This document shows positions 1-9,506 of a stretch of DNA of 64,000 nt, in pieces; the stretch's first letter is position 1, and each line of letters opens with the position of its first letter. Source of the DNA: Neobacillus sp. Marseille-Q6967 (GTDB taxonomy: Bacteria; Bacillota; Bacilli; Bacillales; Cytobacillaceae); contig NZ_OX267715.1 in NCBI RefSeq assembly GCF_946151075.1, positions 2,705,881-2,769,880 on the forward strand, given 5' to 3'. Under the pieces are notes generated by a model. It was not told the DNA's origin. It searched no databases and was given only the letters and a program-made list of their open reading frames with translations. Position numbers and translations under genes: made by a program.

Positions 1-10
1 GCAGTTTCAT
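1..10 (-). CDS. murE: UDP-MurNAc-tripeptide synthetase, first codons only
   Basis: The first ten bases, read on the minus strand, are ATG AAA CTG followed by C, giving Met-Lys-Leu, after a purine-rich stretch (gagagg). Bacillus MurE begins Met-Lys-Leu and follows spoVD in the mra cluster, so this is probably the start of murE, the ligase adding meso-diaminopimelate to the wall precursor. The spoVD terminator lies between the two genes, so murE would have its own promoter. Only the position and three residues support this. Confidence 0.6.
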
Positions 11-143
11 AATCTCTCAAATCCTCTCATAGCTATAACACTTTTACCAATATTTACATTATGTATCTTATGTAAAAGATTCACCTTATTTTACAGCAAA
101 ACGATATATAATGCCATTACCCAAAAAGATTCATAAAAGGTTT

Positions 144-180
144 CCGAAAAAAACGGCGGCGGAAATCATTCCGGCCGCCT
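144..180 (-). terminator. Intrinsic terminator after spoVD
   Basis: On the minus strand a GC-rich hairpin (ggcggccgga paired with ttccgccgcc, one bulged base) is followed directly by a run of seven T. It lies just past the spoVD stop and separates spoVD from murE. Confidence 0.8.
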
Positions 181-196
181 GCTGTCATTATGCACC

Positions 197-2116
197 TTAT
201 TCTTCTTTATCAAAATATAGTCTGACTGTAGAGCCTTCTTTTACTTTTGACCCTGGTTCAGGAGATTGGCGGACGACAATATCACCTTCACCACTTGCAT
301 CAATTTTTAGATTTAACAATTGTTCCGTTATCTCAATTTTCGATAAGCCCGTTAAATCAGGCAGGGTAATTAATGGAGTATCGGGCCATTTTATTTTTTT
401 ATCAATTTGTTCTGTGCGAGGCTTTACTCCCATAGCCATTAACCCATCCTTCATAATACTTCCAACAATAGGAGCCGTTACTGTTCCCCCAAAGGCAAGA
501 GTTCCTTTTGGATTGTCTACTGCAACATAGACAACAATTTGCGGGTCATCTGCAGGAGCGAAACCTATAAATGATACAATAAAATTGTTTTCTAAATATC
601 GTCCGTTTTGAGCTTTTTGTGCGGTACCAGTTTTTCCGCCAACCCGGTAAGAATCAACAAATGCCTTTCCTCCGGTACCTTGAGCTACTACACTTTCCAG
701 GGCATGACGGATTTCTTTGGAGGTTTCCTCTGAAACCACTCGGCGCTTTTCTACCGGGGTATTTCTCATTACGACTTCTTTTGTAACAGGATCAATTAAT
801 TCTTTCGCAATATATGGCTTATATAATATCCCGCCGTTTACTGCAGCAGCTACAGCTGCTACCTGCTGAATCGGCGTAACAGATACACCCTGTCCAAAAG
901 CAGTGGTTGCTAATTCCACCGGCCCAACCCGATTTAAATTAAATAAAATTCCCGTGCCTTCGCCAGCTAAATCTATTCCAGTTTTCTGCCCAAAGCCAAA
1001 GTTTTTAATATATTTAAATAAGGTATCTTTCCCTAATCTTTGCCCTAATTCAACGAAACCTGGGTTACAAGAGTTTTGAACCACCTCTAGGAATGACTGG
1101 CTTCCATGTCCTCCTCTTTTCCAGCACTTTAACCTCGCACCGCCTACTTCGACCGATCCTTTATCATGAAAATGTTCTTTTTCTAAGTTAACTTTTCCCT
1201 CTTCTAATGCTGCAGCAAGAGTAATAATCTTGAAAGTTGACCCAGGTTCATAGGTTGACCAAACCGGCAGATTCCGATTATATACTTCCTGCGGTACATT
1301 TCGGAAATTTGCCGGATCAAAGGTTGGCCGGCTTGACATGGCGAGAATTTCCCCGCTGTTTGGGTCCATTGCAATGGCAATAATTCCATCAGGGTTGTAG
1401 GTTGCCTCAGCTATGTCTAGTTCTCTCTCAACAATCGTTTGTATTTTCGTATCAATTGTTAGCTTTAAATCCAGACCATCGACAGGATGTTCATAATCAT
1501 CCGCCATATCGTTCATTCTTTCTCCCTTAGCATTTGCGTAAAACTTTACAGAACCTCTTTCCCCATTCAGTTCTTTATCATAATAAAGCTCTAACCCCAT
1601 TAATCCTTGGTTGTCCACTCCCGTGAAGCCAAGCACATGGGATAAGTAGCTGCCGAAGGGATAATGCCGTTTGGAATCTTCACCGATATAGACACCTTCA
1701 AGCCCTAATGCTCTAATTTCTTTTGCTTTTTCATGGGAAATCTTTCTGCCTTCTTTGAGGCGGACAATAGATTCACCCTGGGTTATCTGGCGATAGGTAT
1801 TTTCCTTCGTTGTATTTAGTACAGCTGCCAATTTTTCGGAAGTAGTAGCTGGGTCTTTTACCTGTCTTGGGACTACCCATACAGTAGGAGCACTGACATT
1901 CGTTGCTAAAGCTACCCCGTTACGGTCTACTATTTCCCCTCGTTCAGGTTCAAACGGAATATTACGGCTCCAAGACCCCTTCGCTTTTCCAGTTAACATA
2001 TCTCCTAATACAAATTGGACATATCCTAAACGGACATCAATAATTAAGAAGATTAAAATTCCCACGACCATTGCTACTAATAAGCGCTTGCGAACCGTTA
2101 CATTTGAAACACGCAT
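197..2116 (-). CDS. spoVD: Stage V sporulation protein D (class B penicillin-binding protein)
   Basis: Class B transpeptidase that crosslinks spore cortex peptidoglycan, working with the SEDS protein SpoVE. 639 residues, close to the usual length. One N-terminal membrane segment (about residues 11-30) is followed by a PBP dimerisation domain and a transpeptidase domain with STFK (catalytic Ser293), SCN (349-351) and KTGT (495-498). A single C-terminal PASTA domain (about 580-637) separates it from PbpB just upstream, which carries two. The start has a good AGGAGG-type site. It is the last gene of the cluster before its own terminator. Family activity is known; the sporulation role is assigned from the PASTA count and gene order. 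Confidence 0.95.
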   Translation of the reverse strand: MRVSNVTVRKRLLVAMVVGILIFLIIDVRLGYVQFVLGDMLTGKAKGSWSRNIPFEPERGEIVDRNGVALATNVSAPTVWVVPRQVKDPATTSEKLAAVLNTTKENTYRQITQGESIVRLKEGRKISHEKAKEIRALGLEGVYIGEDSKRHYPFGSYLSHVLGFTGVDNQGLMGLELYYDKELNGERGSVKFYANAKGERMNDMADDYEHPVDGLDLKLTIDTKIQTIVERELDIAEATYNPDGIIAIAMDPNSGEILAMSSRPTFDPANFRNVPQEVYNRNLPVWSTYEPGSTFKIITLAAALEEGKVNLEKEHFHDKGSVEVGGARLKCWKRGGHGSQSFLEVVQNSCNPGFVELGQRLGKDTLFKYIKNFGFGQKTGIDLAGEGTGILFNLNRVGPVELATTAFGQGVSVTPIQQVAAVAAAVNGGILYKPYIAKELIDPVTKEVVMRNTPVEKRRVVSEETSKEIRHALESVVAQGTGGKAFVDSYRVGGKTGTAQKAQNGRYLENNFIVSFIGFAPADDPQIVVYVAVDNPKGTLAFGGTVTAPIVGSIMKDGLMAMGVKPRTEQIDKKIKWPDTPLITLPDLTGLSKIEITEQLLNLKIDASGEGDIVVRQSPEPGSKVKEGSTVRLYFDKEE

Positions 2117-2209
2117 AAATAAACGAGCCTCCTTTACAATCTCGTTTATTTATATGCTTGTACTATTTTGATTAGAACGTTTCGAATGCAGCAGTCTAAG
2201 CATGATTAT

Positions 2210-4435
2210 TTAATCTTTAGGTGTCTCTGCCTCTCCAGCTGACAAATCATCACTTACCGTAGTTTCTTCATTATCCTCATCCATTTTAATCATCTCATCA
2301 GGTGTCTTTAAATCAACAATTAGGAAATCACCCTTACGCAATATAGCACCGGCTTTTATACTTTGTTTTACCACATAGCCGCTGCCAGTGGAATTTAGCT
2401 TCAAACCAGACATTTTGGCAATTTTCATAACATCCCGCAGCGACCAGCCGTTCATATCAGGAGCAATCATGTCACTATCCGTTTGGATAATGATCTTTTC
2501 CCCTTCTAGTACAATCGTATTTTTTGCGGGCTGCTGCCCCGCCACTTTTTTGCCATTTCCAAGCACAACCACATCTAACCCGCGCTTTTCTAAGCTCGTT
2601 ACTACATTATCAACAGGCTCGCCAATGTAATCATCTAGTTCAGTTGTTGATGCTTTTTCCAGCTTAGTTGGTTGAATATTTAAATATTGCAGACTGTTTT
2701 TCATCACTGGATTAAACACCATTGATACAGGAATCGCCCCCATTGAATAATGGTCTATTTCCGGCTGCTGCACCGCAACATAAACAATTAGTTCCGGATC
2801 ATCCTTAGGAGCCATACCGAGGAAAGAGAAAATATAATCCCCAGGCCCATCTAAATAACCGCCATTAGGATCTGGCATACTTGCTGTACCTGTTTTACCG
2901 GCAACGCTGTATCCGTCTATTTGATAACGAGTTCCTGTTCCTGTTTCCTTGTTTGTCACAACCGTTTCGAGAATATCGCGAACTTCCTTTGCTGTTTCAG
3001 CTGAAATAGGAGTTGAAACCACCTCCGGTTTTGTTTCCTCAATTACTTCACGGGTATCATGGTTAACAACTTTATCAATCACTTGCGGTTTCATCATTTT
3101 TCCATCATTTGCAATCGCAGTTGCCGCCTGAATTTGTTGTATAGGTGTTATGGCTGTTCCTTGTCCATAAGAAGTTGTTGCCTTTTCAATCGGCCACGTA
3201 TATTGGATTTTTCCAGATGTTTCGTTTGGGAGATCAATATCTGTCGGCTTGTCCAAACCAAATTTAGTTAAATATTCGCGTAGTTTGTCAAACCCTAATT
3301 GTTCATTGGCAATTTTCGCGAATGCAACATTGGAAGACCTCTGCACCCCTTCAAGATATGTGATAGGGCCCCAACCTGTATAATTATGATCGTGAATTGG
3401 CTTATCTTTTGGAGTCACTTTATAAGAACCCGATTGATATACAGCGTTCTTATTAAAGGCGTTTTCCTCAATTGCGGCTGCAAGGGTAAAGATTTTCATT
3501 GTCGAACCAGGTTCAAAACTGGTTTCGATTGCCTCATTATGCCAACTGTTATTAATGCCCTCTTTCGTTTTTGGATGAAAGGATGGTCTTTGCCCCATTG
3601 CTAAAATATCACCCGTTTTAGGGTCAGCGACAATAGCAATGATTTTCTTTGGATTATATTCTTCAACTACCTTATTCATCGCATCTTCTAAGAAGGTTTG
3701 AATTTTCTTGTCTATCGTTAAATATACGTCATCTCCATTTTGGGCTGGAGTGATTTTTTGTTCTCCATTTGGCAGCAGGTAGCCCCAAAGGTCGCTTTCA
3801 TAATTGATTTCTCCATTTTTTCCAGTTAATTGATCATTTAAGGTACTTTCAATCCCCATTTTCCCAACATATGCTCCATCCTCATCAGACCTTTCAGCAT
3901 ACCCTACTAAGTGAGAAGCAAATATTCCATTCGGATAAAAGCGTTTAGAATCCCTTCTAAACGTTATCCCTGGGAGCTTTAGGGCCTCGATTTCTTTCTT
4001 AACTTCGTAAGAAATGTCTCTTCCGGCTTTGCCGAATTCCACTTGGAATTGATCCTTCGTTAGAATACTATAAATTTCTGACTCTTCCAGATCGATATAC
4101 TTTGCAAGTTGTTCTGCCGTCTTTTCAGGATCCTGAACATGATTAGGATTTTTAGGATTCGTCGTCATTTTCTCGTCCAAAATGGCTATTAGCGTATAGG
4201 CCGTTGTATCTTCTGCGATTACTTCACCTGTTCTGTCGTAAATCACACCCCTTGTTGCTTCAAGTGTACCTACTCTGCTATATTTTTGCTGCGCCTTTGC
4301 TGCAAGCGGCTGTGAACCAACTTCACCGGTGAATTGTATCGAAAAATACCTAAAGAGTAATACAAAAAAGAGCAGGCCGAATAGTACAAATAATCCAGCT
4401 GCTCCGACATTCATATTTGGCTGTTTTTTGTTCAT
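2210..4435 (-). CDS. pbpB: Penicillin-binding protein 2B, division transpeptidase
   Basis: Septal class B transpeptidase, the partner of FtsW in the divisome. 741 residues with one N-terminal membrane helix (about 11-30), the dimerisation domain, and transpeptidase motifs STMK (Ser311), SSN (367-369) and KTGT (514-517). Two PASTA repeats (about 600-715) are followed by an acidic tail. Its ATG overlaps the ftsL stop codon as ATGA, so the two are translationally coupled, which fits their being divisome partners. It belongs to the mraZ-rsmH-ftsL-pbpB-spoVD unit. Confidence 0.96.
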   Translation of the reverse strand: MNKKQPNMNVGAAGLFVLFGLLFFVLLFRYFSIQFTGEVGSQPLAAKAQQKYSRVGTLEATRGVIYDRTGEVIAEDTTAYTLIAILDEKMTTNPKNPNHVQDPEKTAEQLAKYIDLEESEIYSILTKDQFQVEFGKAGRDISYEVKKEIEALKLPGITFRRDSKRFYPNGIFASHLVGYAERSDEDGAYVGKMGIESTLNDQLTGKNGEINYESDLWGYLLPNGEQKITPAQNGDDVYLTIDKKIQTFLEDAMNKVVEEYNPKKIIAIVADPKTGDILAMGQRPSFHPKTKEGINNSWHNEAIETSFEPGSTMKIFTLAAAIEENAFNKNAVYQSGSYKVTPKDKPIHDHNYTGWGPITYLEGVQRSSNVAFAKIANEQLGFDKLREYLTKFGLDKPTDIDLPNETSGKIQYTWPIEKATTSYGQGTAITPIQQIQAATAIANDGKMMKPQVIDKVVNHDTREVIEETKPEVVSTPISAETAKEVRDILETVVTNKETGTGTRYQIDGYSVAGKTGTASMPDPNGGYLDGPGDYIFSFLGMAPKDDPELIVYVAVQQPEIDHYSMGAIPVSMVFNPVMKNSLQYLNIQPTKLEKASTTELDDYIGEPVDNVVTSLEKRGLDVVVLGNGKKVAGQQPAKNTIVLEGEKIIIQTDSDMIAPDMNGWSLRDVMKIAKMSGLKLNSTGSGYVVKQSIKAGAILRKGDFLIVDLKTPDEMIKMDEDNEETTVSDDLSAGEAETPKD

Positions 4436-4788
4436 TTTTCGTGCACAACCTTGACGTTATTTTCGTTTAAAACAAGCCCCATTTCCTTAGCCTTTTCCCA
4501 AATCCGTTCATATGTGCTTAACTCACTCTTTTGGACTGCCAAATCACTGTTAACCTTTTCCATCTCTTTAATGGAAGTTTGCAGTTCTTGAATATCACTA
4601 TTTACCTGGTAAATTTCCGCTTGATTCGAGATGATGTGAACCGCTCCAAAACAAACCAGTCCTGTAAATACCAAACCAATTATTTTTTCCCCTGGTGTCA
4701 GCCAATACTTTTTGGTTTTTACACTTCTCTGTTCCTGGACAGTCTTTTCCACTTGTTGCTGCTGAAATTTCCTGGCAAGATTACTCAT
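4432..4788 (-). CDS. ftsL: Cell division protein FtsL
   Basis: Small bitopic divisome protein of 118 residues: a basic cytoplasmic tail, one membrane segment (about 34-53), then an extracytoplasmic coiled coil rich in Glu, Lys and Leu, as in Bacillus FtsL, which pairs with DivIC and is a substrate of RasP. The family is poorly conserved in sequence; the call rests on this topology and on the position between rsmH and pbpB. The stop codon overlaps the pbpB start. Confidence 0.92.
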   Translation of the reverse strand: MSNLARKFQQQQVEKTVQEQRSVKTKKYWLTPGEKIIGLVFTGLVCFGAVHIISNQAEIYQVNSDIQELQTSIKEMEKVNSDLAVQKSELSTYERIWEKAKEMGLVLNENNVKVVHEK

Positions 4789-4816
4789 TCTTTCCCCTCC
4801 ACATCATTTATTTTCT

Positions 4817-5749
4817 TTATAGTTTCTCTGCAATCCTCAGTTTTGCAGATCTAGCACGATTATTGTTTTCTAATTCCTCTTCAGAAGGAAGAATTGGTTT
4901 TCTTGTTATTACTTTTAATACTGGCTTATATTCGTCAGGAATAATAGGCAACCCTGGCGGTAAATCAGGAGTTTCACTCGCCTTCTTAAAAGTTGCTTTA
5001 CAAATGCGGTCCTCTAGTGAGTGAAAGGTGATAACGCTGATCCTGCCCCCTGGGTTAAGGATATCAATCGCCTGCTGCAACGATTTTTCGAAAACAGCCA
5101 ATTCATCATTCACCGCGATTCTCACAGCCTGAAAAATTCGTTTTGCGGGATGCCCGCCTTTTCTTCTAGCCGGTGCAGGAATTCCCTCTTTAATTAATTC
5201 CACCAATTCGAAGGTAGTTTCAATTGGTTTTATTTCTCGTCTGGCTTCAATCTTTCTAGCTATTTGCTTCGAAAACTTTTCTTCACCATAACGAAAAAAG
5301 ATACGGACTAAATCTTCGTAGGACCAATGATTAATAACATCATAGGCTGAAATATGTGCTTCGTTATCCATCCTCATATCAAGAGGGGCATCATGATGAT
5401 AACTGAAGCCGCGTTCAGGAGTATCTAGTTGCGGAGATGAAACACCAAGGTCATAAAGAATACCATCAACGTTATTAATTCCGATCTTCTCAAGTTCTTC
5501 TTGCAGGTATAAGAAGTTACTTTTAATAATCGTTAGTCTTTCTCCATATTCGGCCAATTTCTCTTTAGCATTTCTGATGGCTGTTTCATCCTGGTCGAAG
5601 GCAATTAATTTTCCATTGCCGGTTAATTTTGAAAGGATAAGGGAACTATGCCCGGCGCCTCCTAACGTACAATCAACATAAATGCCATCTGGTTTGAGGT
5701 TTAACCCATCAACTGCTTCATCTAGTAGTACTGTCGTATGTTTAAACAA
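4817..5749 (-). CDS. rsmH: 16S rRNA (cytosine1402-N4)-methyltransferase
   Basis: SAM-dependent methyltransferase acting on C1402 of 16S rRNA. The SAM-binding glycine motif LGGAGH is near residue 30, and the family motifs DLGVSSPQLD and GGRISVITFHSLEDR are intact. I chose a TTG start giving MFKHTTVLL: it sits five bases behind AAAGGTGA and matches known RsmH N-termini. A longer frame adds six residues from another TTG, but the ribosome binding site would then lie inside it. Length 310 residues, usual for the family. Second gene of the mra cluster. Confidence 0.95.
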   Translation of the reverse strand: MFKHTTVLLDEAVDGLNLKPDGIYVDCTLGGAGHSSLILSKLTGNGKLIAFDQDETAIRNAKEKLAEYGERLTIIKSNFLYLQEELEKIGINNVDGILYDLGVSSPQLDTPERGFSYHHDAPLDMRMDNEAHISAYDVINHWSYEDLVRIFFRYGEEKFSKQIARKIEARREIKPIETTFELVELIKEGIPAPARRKGGHPAKRIFQAVRIAVNDELAVFEKSLQQAIDILNPGGRISVITFHSLEDRICKATFKKASETPDLPPGLPIIPDEYKPVLKVITRKPILPSEEELENNNRARSAKLRIAEKL

Positions 5750-5815
5750 TTTAATCACCTTTTCCAATCGAACAATCGAATAAAAAACAAGAGTTATTCT
5801 AATATAACGTATCCA

Positions 5816-6247
5816 TTATATATCAAACCCAATCATATTTTCTGCGATTTCAGCAAAAGAATCCTCAGATTGTGAGAAATATTCTTCCCAAATCTGTTTG
5901 CTCCAAATTTCAATTCGATTGGATACACCTAAAATCACACATTCTTTTTCTAATTTTGCGTATTGGAGTAATGGAGCTGGTATATTGATTCTTCCCTGTT
6001 TATCAAGTTCGCTTTCGGTAGCTCCTGAAAAAAAGAAACGAGTAAAGGCACGTGCATCTTTTTTAGTAAGCGGGAGACCTTTTAGTTTTTCCTCAATAAG
6101 TGCCCACTCGGATAATGGGTAACCAAACAAACATTGATCCAAGCCGCGCGTGATAATAAACATCTCCCCAAGTTCATCACGAAATTTCGAGGGGACAATC
6201 ATACGGCCTTTATTATCAATGCTATGATGGTATTCACCCATAAACAT
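5816..6247 (-). CDS. mraZ: MraZ, DNA-binding regulator of the division and wall cluster
   Basis: AbrB-like transcription factor with two MraZ domains, acting on the promoter of its own operon. 143 residues beginning MFMGEYHH and containing DNKGRM and DKQGRI, the two DXXXR signatures of the family. A frame five residues longer starts at a GTG that is part of the ribosome binding site (GTGGGGGTAG), so the ATG is preferred. First gene of the cluster; candidate binding sites lie just upstream. Confidence 0.94.
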   Translation of the reverse strand: MFMGEYHHSIDNKGRMIVPSKFRDELGEMFIITRGLDQCLFGYPLSEWALIEEKLKGLPLTKKDARAFTRFFFSGATESELDKQGRINIPAPLLQYAKLEKECVILGVSNRIEIWSKQIWEEYFSQSEDSFAEIAENMIGFDI

Positions 6248-6277
6248 ACCCGCTACCCCCACTTTCTATTTAAAATG

Positions 6278-6304
6278 TACCACATTCCCCCACTTTCCTC
6301 CACC
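6278..6304 (-). promoter_or_regulatory. Candidate MraZ operator (10-bp repeats)
   Basis: Reading the minus strand upstream of mraZ, three decamers follow each other: aggtggagga, aagtggggga and atgtggtaca. Their TGG cores are exactly 10 bp apart (complements at 6280, 6290 and 6300), and a further aaagtggggg lies near the start codon. MraZ proteins are known to bind G-rich direct repeats with about this spacing in front of mraZ. Operator function here is inferred. Confidence 0.6.
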
Positions 6305-6362
6305 TATTTTTACTTATTCTCCCCCTATTTAACGAAATCCTTTTTTCACCGGGATTTTTTAT

Positions 6363-6395
6363 AAAAAAAGAAACCTCACTGGTTAGTGAGGTTTC
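6363..6395 (-). terminator. Intrinsic terminator after bshC
   Basis: Perfect 10-bp stem (gaaacctcac with gtgaggtttc, 6-base loop) followed on the minus strand by seven T. It ends the bshC transcript ahead of mraZ. Confidence 0.85.
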
Positions 6396-6402
6396 TTAAC
6401 AT

Positions 6403-8031
6403 TTACATTTTAATAACCTTATGACGGCCGTCAAATTCGAATGGAAGTGACATTATATCTTTCAATAAACTACTGCCGTATAGATTTAAATAATAAAACA
6501 GATTCCAAACGCGTTCCTGTGGTAATCCTTCTGGCCTTAAAGATAAATCAATGCGGTTATATTTATTCAAAATGAGTTGGTGTTTGTTCTTAACAGAATC
6601 ATCCAGTTTCGTTTCCATAAACTGAATTTGTTTTAATAAAAAGTTTTCATTTTTCTTTAATAAAGGGATTAATCCTTTGTCAAGCTGAGTAATCTTTGTT
6701 TCTATTAACTGGTACTGGGCTGCTAATTGTTCCTTTGTGACAGAAAACAACTCTGCCGCTTCCCTATCCTTTATGGATTCAAGGTAATTCTCTCTTTCTA
6801 TAGAGGTTCCACGGCTTAAAACTTCGGCTAACTCCAGATTTAATTCGTTAATATCACTTTCAATGGACCGGTCCAATAATGTGATATTCAGCCTTGGAAC
6901 AATAGGAGGCATCTTTAATTGGAAATGTTCAAAGACAAGTTTTAATTCTGCCCAGTAAGAAATTTCACCTGGTCCTGCAATAAAAGCAATGGATGGAAAT
7001 AGCCATTCCTGCATTAATGGTCTAGTTACCACATTATTACTTAGCTTTGCAGGATCCTCCAAGGCAAGTTTAGTCATTTCCTCCTTGCTAAAGGAAATCA
7101 CTCCACTTTTCCCCACAAAACTATTCTTTTCAGTATCAAACTCGAGCAAAATTCTCTCATTCCTATCATAAAAAAACAAATTGGCAGCCTGCTCTTGTGA
7201 TTCAATCGTGACAGGAAAGCCTTTTTTATGAATAACACTCTGCTGCTCGAGTAAATGACTGGTGATTTCTCTTTGATGTTCAATTTGCTGGACAAAGAAC
7301 TCCGTTTGCAACAGACGGAAATTTCGATCTCCGGAATCCACAATCAACAATCCATAATCTTTAAAGAGTTCCATTACAATATGGGCAAAGAAATCGACAA
7401 AGGTAGAAGACTTGTTTACTTGATCCTCCGCAAATGAAATTAACCCTTTCGTGTGAGTTGTCTCACCAAAATTCTCCATAACCTTCTTTACCCATGTAAG
7501 GCAAATTCCTTTATCAAGGAGAATATCCGATACCATCTTTTTTTGAAGAACCCTTTCAGGATAGGTCCATTTGTCCGCTTTTTGCTCCCTTGGAATATAC
7601 ACATGATTCACTTCATGATAATCATGATCTTCACCAGCAATCCAAAAAACAGGGACAACCGGCACCCCCAGCTGTCTTTCCTTTTGCTCAGCTAATTTAA
7701 TGATCGAAATAATTTTATGTATCGAATAAAGAGGACCTGTAAGTATTCCCGCTTGCTGTCCGCCAATCACAACGACACTATTATCTTGTTTCAATTTATC
7801 AAGCGAACGTTTTACCGCTTGAGAAGATGGAAAACGCTCCATAAACCTGTCAATATGTTCAGCAACTCTCTCCCGGGGAAATGAGCGTGTATTTAACTCT
7901 TCCAGCCTTTTCTGATCATCTGTTAAATCATTAAAACGATAATGAAATAAAGGCATAATATCAGAAGATTGCTCAAGGTAACCCGAAGCAAAGCGATTTG
8001 CAGCTGGGAGCGAGAGATTAAAAATCTCCAT
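6403..8031 (-). CDS. bshC: Bacillithiol biosynthesis cysteine-adding enzyme
   Basis: Putative ligase adding cysteine to glucosaminyl-malate, the last step of bacillithiol synthesis. 542 residues, the usual length for BshC (formerly YllA). It shows a Rossmann-like core with VVIGGQQAGILTGP (about 87-100), the IAGEDHD segment, and a Glu/Lys-rich coiled coil (about 430-510) with a C-terminal EFDGRHKV. It lies directly upstream of mraZ, as in B. subtilis, but a terminator separates the two. Confidence 0.93.
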   Translation of the reverse strand: MEIFNLSLPAANRFASGYLEQSSDIMPLFHYRFNDLTDDQKRLEELNTRSFPRERVAEHIDRFMERFPSSQAVKRSLDKLKQDNSVVVIGGQQAGILTGPLYSIHKIISIIKLAEQKERQLGVPVVPVFWIAGEDHDYHEVNHVYIPREQKADKWTYPERVLQKKMVSDILLDKGICLTWVKKVMENFGETTHTKGLISFAEDQVNKSSTFVDFFAHIVMELFKDYGLLIVDSGDRNFRLLQTEFFVQQIEHQREITSHLLEQQSVIHKKGFPVTIESQEQAANLFFYDRNERILLEFDTEKNSFVGKSGVISFSKEEMTKLALEDPAKLSNNVVTRPLMQEWLFPSIAFIAGPGEISYWAELKLVFEHFQLKMPPIVPRLNITLLDRSIESDINELNLELAEVLSRGTSIERENYLESIKDREAAELFSVTKEQLAAQYQLIETKITQLDKGLIPLLKKNENFLLKQIQFMETKLDDSVKNKHQLILNKYNRIDLSLRPEGLPQERVWNLFYYLNLYGSSLLKDIMSLPFEFDGRHKVIKM

Positions 8032-8110
8032 TTACGTACTTCCTTTCTAATCACCAATTTCATTCTTTTACGAGTATAGCATTAACGCATCATTTTCGAA
8101 AAAGCTTTGC

Positions 8111-8503
8111 TTAAGAAAATGTAAACGTTAACGCCCTATGCACCAGTCCAAATACAGTCAAAGTAATATAGGTAATAAAAAATAATAGAAAATTAAATCT
8201 CCAGAAGCCTTTAAACACTTTATTAAATACAATCTCCCCATTCATTTTCCAATGAACTACAACAAAAACCATTGCAATAAAAATCATAATAAGTAATATT
8301 ACCCCAAATAACGACTTTCCCCAAATCGTTATGGTTAAAAAGTGAACGGCCATTATAAAAAAAATCGTGGAATAATCTAAAGCTTTATGAAACGATTTAC
8401 GAGAGTTTTTCGTTATCATTTTATACAAAAAATAAATGATTATGAATCCCAGCAATGGCATGGTGAAGAAAAATGTAATAATCGATGAAACAATCGTATT
8501 CAT
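8111..8503 (-). CDS. DUF3397 family membrane protein
   Basis: 130-residue hydrophobic protein with four predicted membrane segments and basic connecting loops. It resembles the DUF3397 proteins found next to panE and bshC in Bacillaceae. Its ATG starts immediately after the panE stop codon, with a GGGAGGAG site inside the end of panE, so the two are probably translationally coupled. Function unknown. Confidence 0.75.
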   Translation of the reverse strand: MNTIVSSIITFFFTMPLLGFIIIYFLYKMITKNSRKSFHKALDYSTIFFIMAVHFLTITIWGKSLFGVILLIMIFIAMVFVVVHWKMNGEIVFNKVFKGFWRFNFLLFFITYITLTVFGLVHRALTFTFS

Positions 8504-9403
8504 TCAAGCTCCTCCCAATCTCGCTTCTTTTCCTTTTAGCAGGAGATAATAACTCTCCACTAGTACTGCCTTCTTACCTTTTCTGTCTGCTTCATCTAGG
8601 ATATATCCGAGTATCGCATCTACTTCTGTTCTTCCACCGGATTCTACATCTTTCAACATTGAGGATCGATTATCCGCAGTTTTCTCACATATATTGACGA
8701 TATTTAAAAAATAGCCATCAGGGTTTTTCAAGTCTAAAATAGACGAAATTTCATTAAATAGATTTTTTACTAGGGAATAATAGAATGGATTTTCAAGTAA
8801 TTCTCCATTTTTAATTTGAAGTATTGCAGTCAATGGGTTTATAACAGCATTCGCTATTAATTTTTTTAGAAGCATCTCATAATAATCAGGTTTGAGTGTT
8901 AATTTGAAATCAGATGTAATCCTCTCTGCAAAATCATGGAGTTTCTTAGGTTTTCCTTTATATACAGCTGCATTGATGGGGCCATTTCCATTGTGACTGA
9001 CGGTATATGCGTTTAGTCTATTAGCACCATGCTCAACAGATCCGACAAAAATATTGTTAACTTTCAACTCTACTAGAAATTTAAGATGACCCATTCCATT
9101 TTGAATAAATAATAGGCTTTCAGGCTTATCAATAGAATGATCGATTCTATCTAAAATTTCGAGAAGCTGGTATTGTTTTACCGTAATAATAGTAAAATTT
9201 TCAGAGCCTGTCCATTTCGATATCGGAAAGGCAGTAATATGACTTTTGGTTATTTTTGTTTCCTTCAGAAGTAAAAGACCATTCTGATTAATTTCTGCTG
9301 CCTGTTCTGCGCTCCTGGTATAAAGGTTTATACTAAAAGTCCGGCTTAAATAGGATGCAAATAGTAATCCAATAGACCCTGCGCCGATAATAGCAATATT
9401 CAC
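8504..9403 (-). CDS. panE: 2-dehydropantoate 2-reductase
   Basis: NADPH-dependent ketopantoate reductase of pantothenate and CoA synthesis, YlbQ type. The Rossmann motif IAIIGAGSIG lies at the N-terminus; the N-domain ends with the cofactor-binding segment, and the C-terminal helical domain carries the catalytic Lys and the IANAVINPLTAI region. I prefer the GTG start (MNIAIIGAG) six bases after GAGGG; the ATG two codons earlier overlaps that site. About 299 residues. It forms a unit with the DUF3397 gene. Confidence 0.88.
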   Translation of the reverse strand: MNIAIIGAGSIGLLFASYLSRTFSINLYTRSAEQAAEINQNGLLLLKETKITKSHITAFPISKWTGSENFTIITVKQYQLLEILDRIDHSIDKPESLLFIQNGMGHLKFLVELKVNNIFVGSVEHGANRLNAYTVSHNGNGPINAAVYKGKPKKLHDFAERITSDFKLTLKPDYYEMLLKKLIANAVINPLTAILQIKNGELLENPFYYSLVKNLFNEISSILDLKNPDGYFLNIVNICEKTADNRSSMLKDVESGGRTEVDAILGYILDEADRKGKKAVLVESYYLLLKGKEARLGGA

Positions 9404-9469
9404 ATGCATCCCTCATTTTAAGTCTAGTTATTACTATTTTATCAGAAGCAGCTATTGAATAGTTAATAG

Positions 9470-9499
9470 AAAAATCCCGCTCGTGGCCGAAGCGGGATT
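9470..9499 (-). terminator. Intrinsic terminator after the acyl-CoA carboxylase genes
   Basis: Perfect 9-bp stem (aatcccgct with agcgggatt) and a T-rich tail on the minus strand, eight bases past the carboxyltransferase stop. Confidence 0.85.
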
Positions 9500-9506
9500 G
9501 ACAGAG

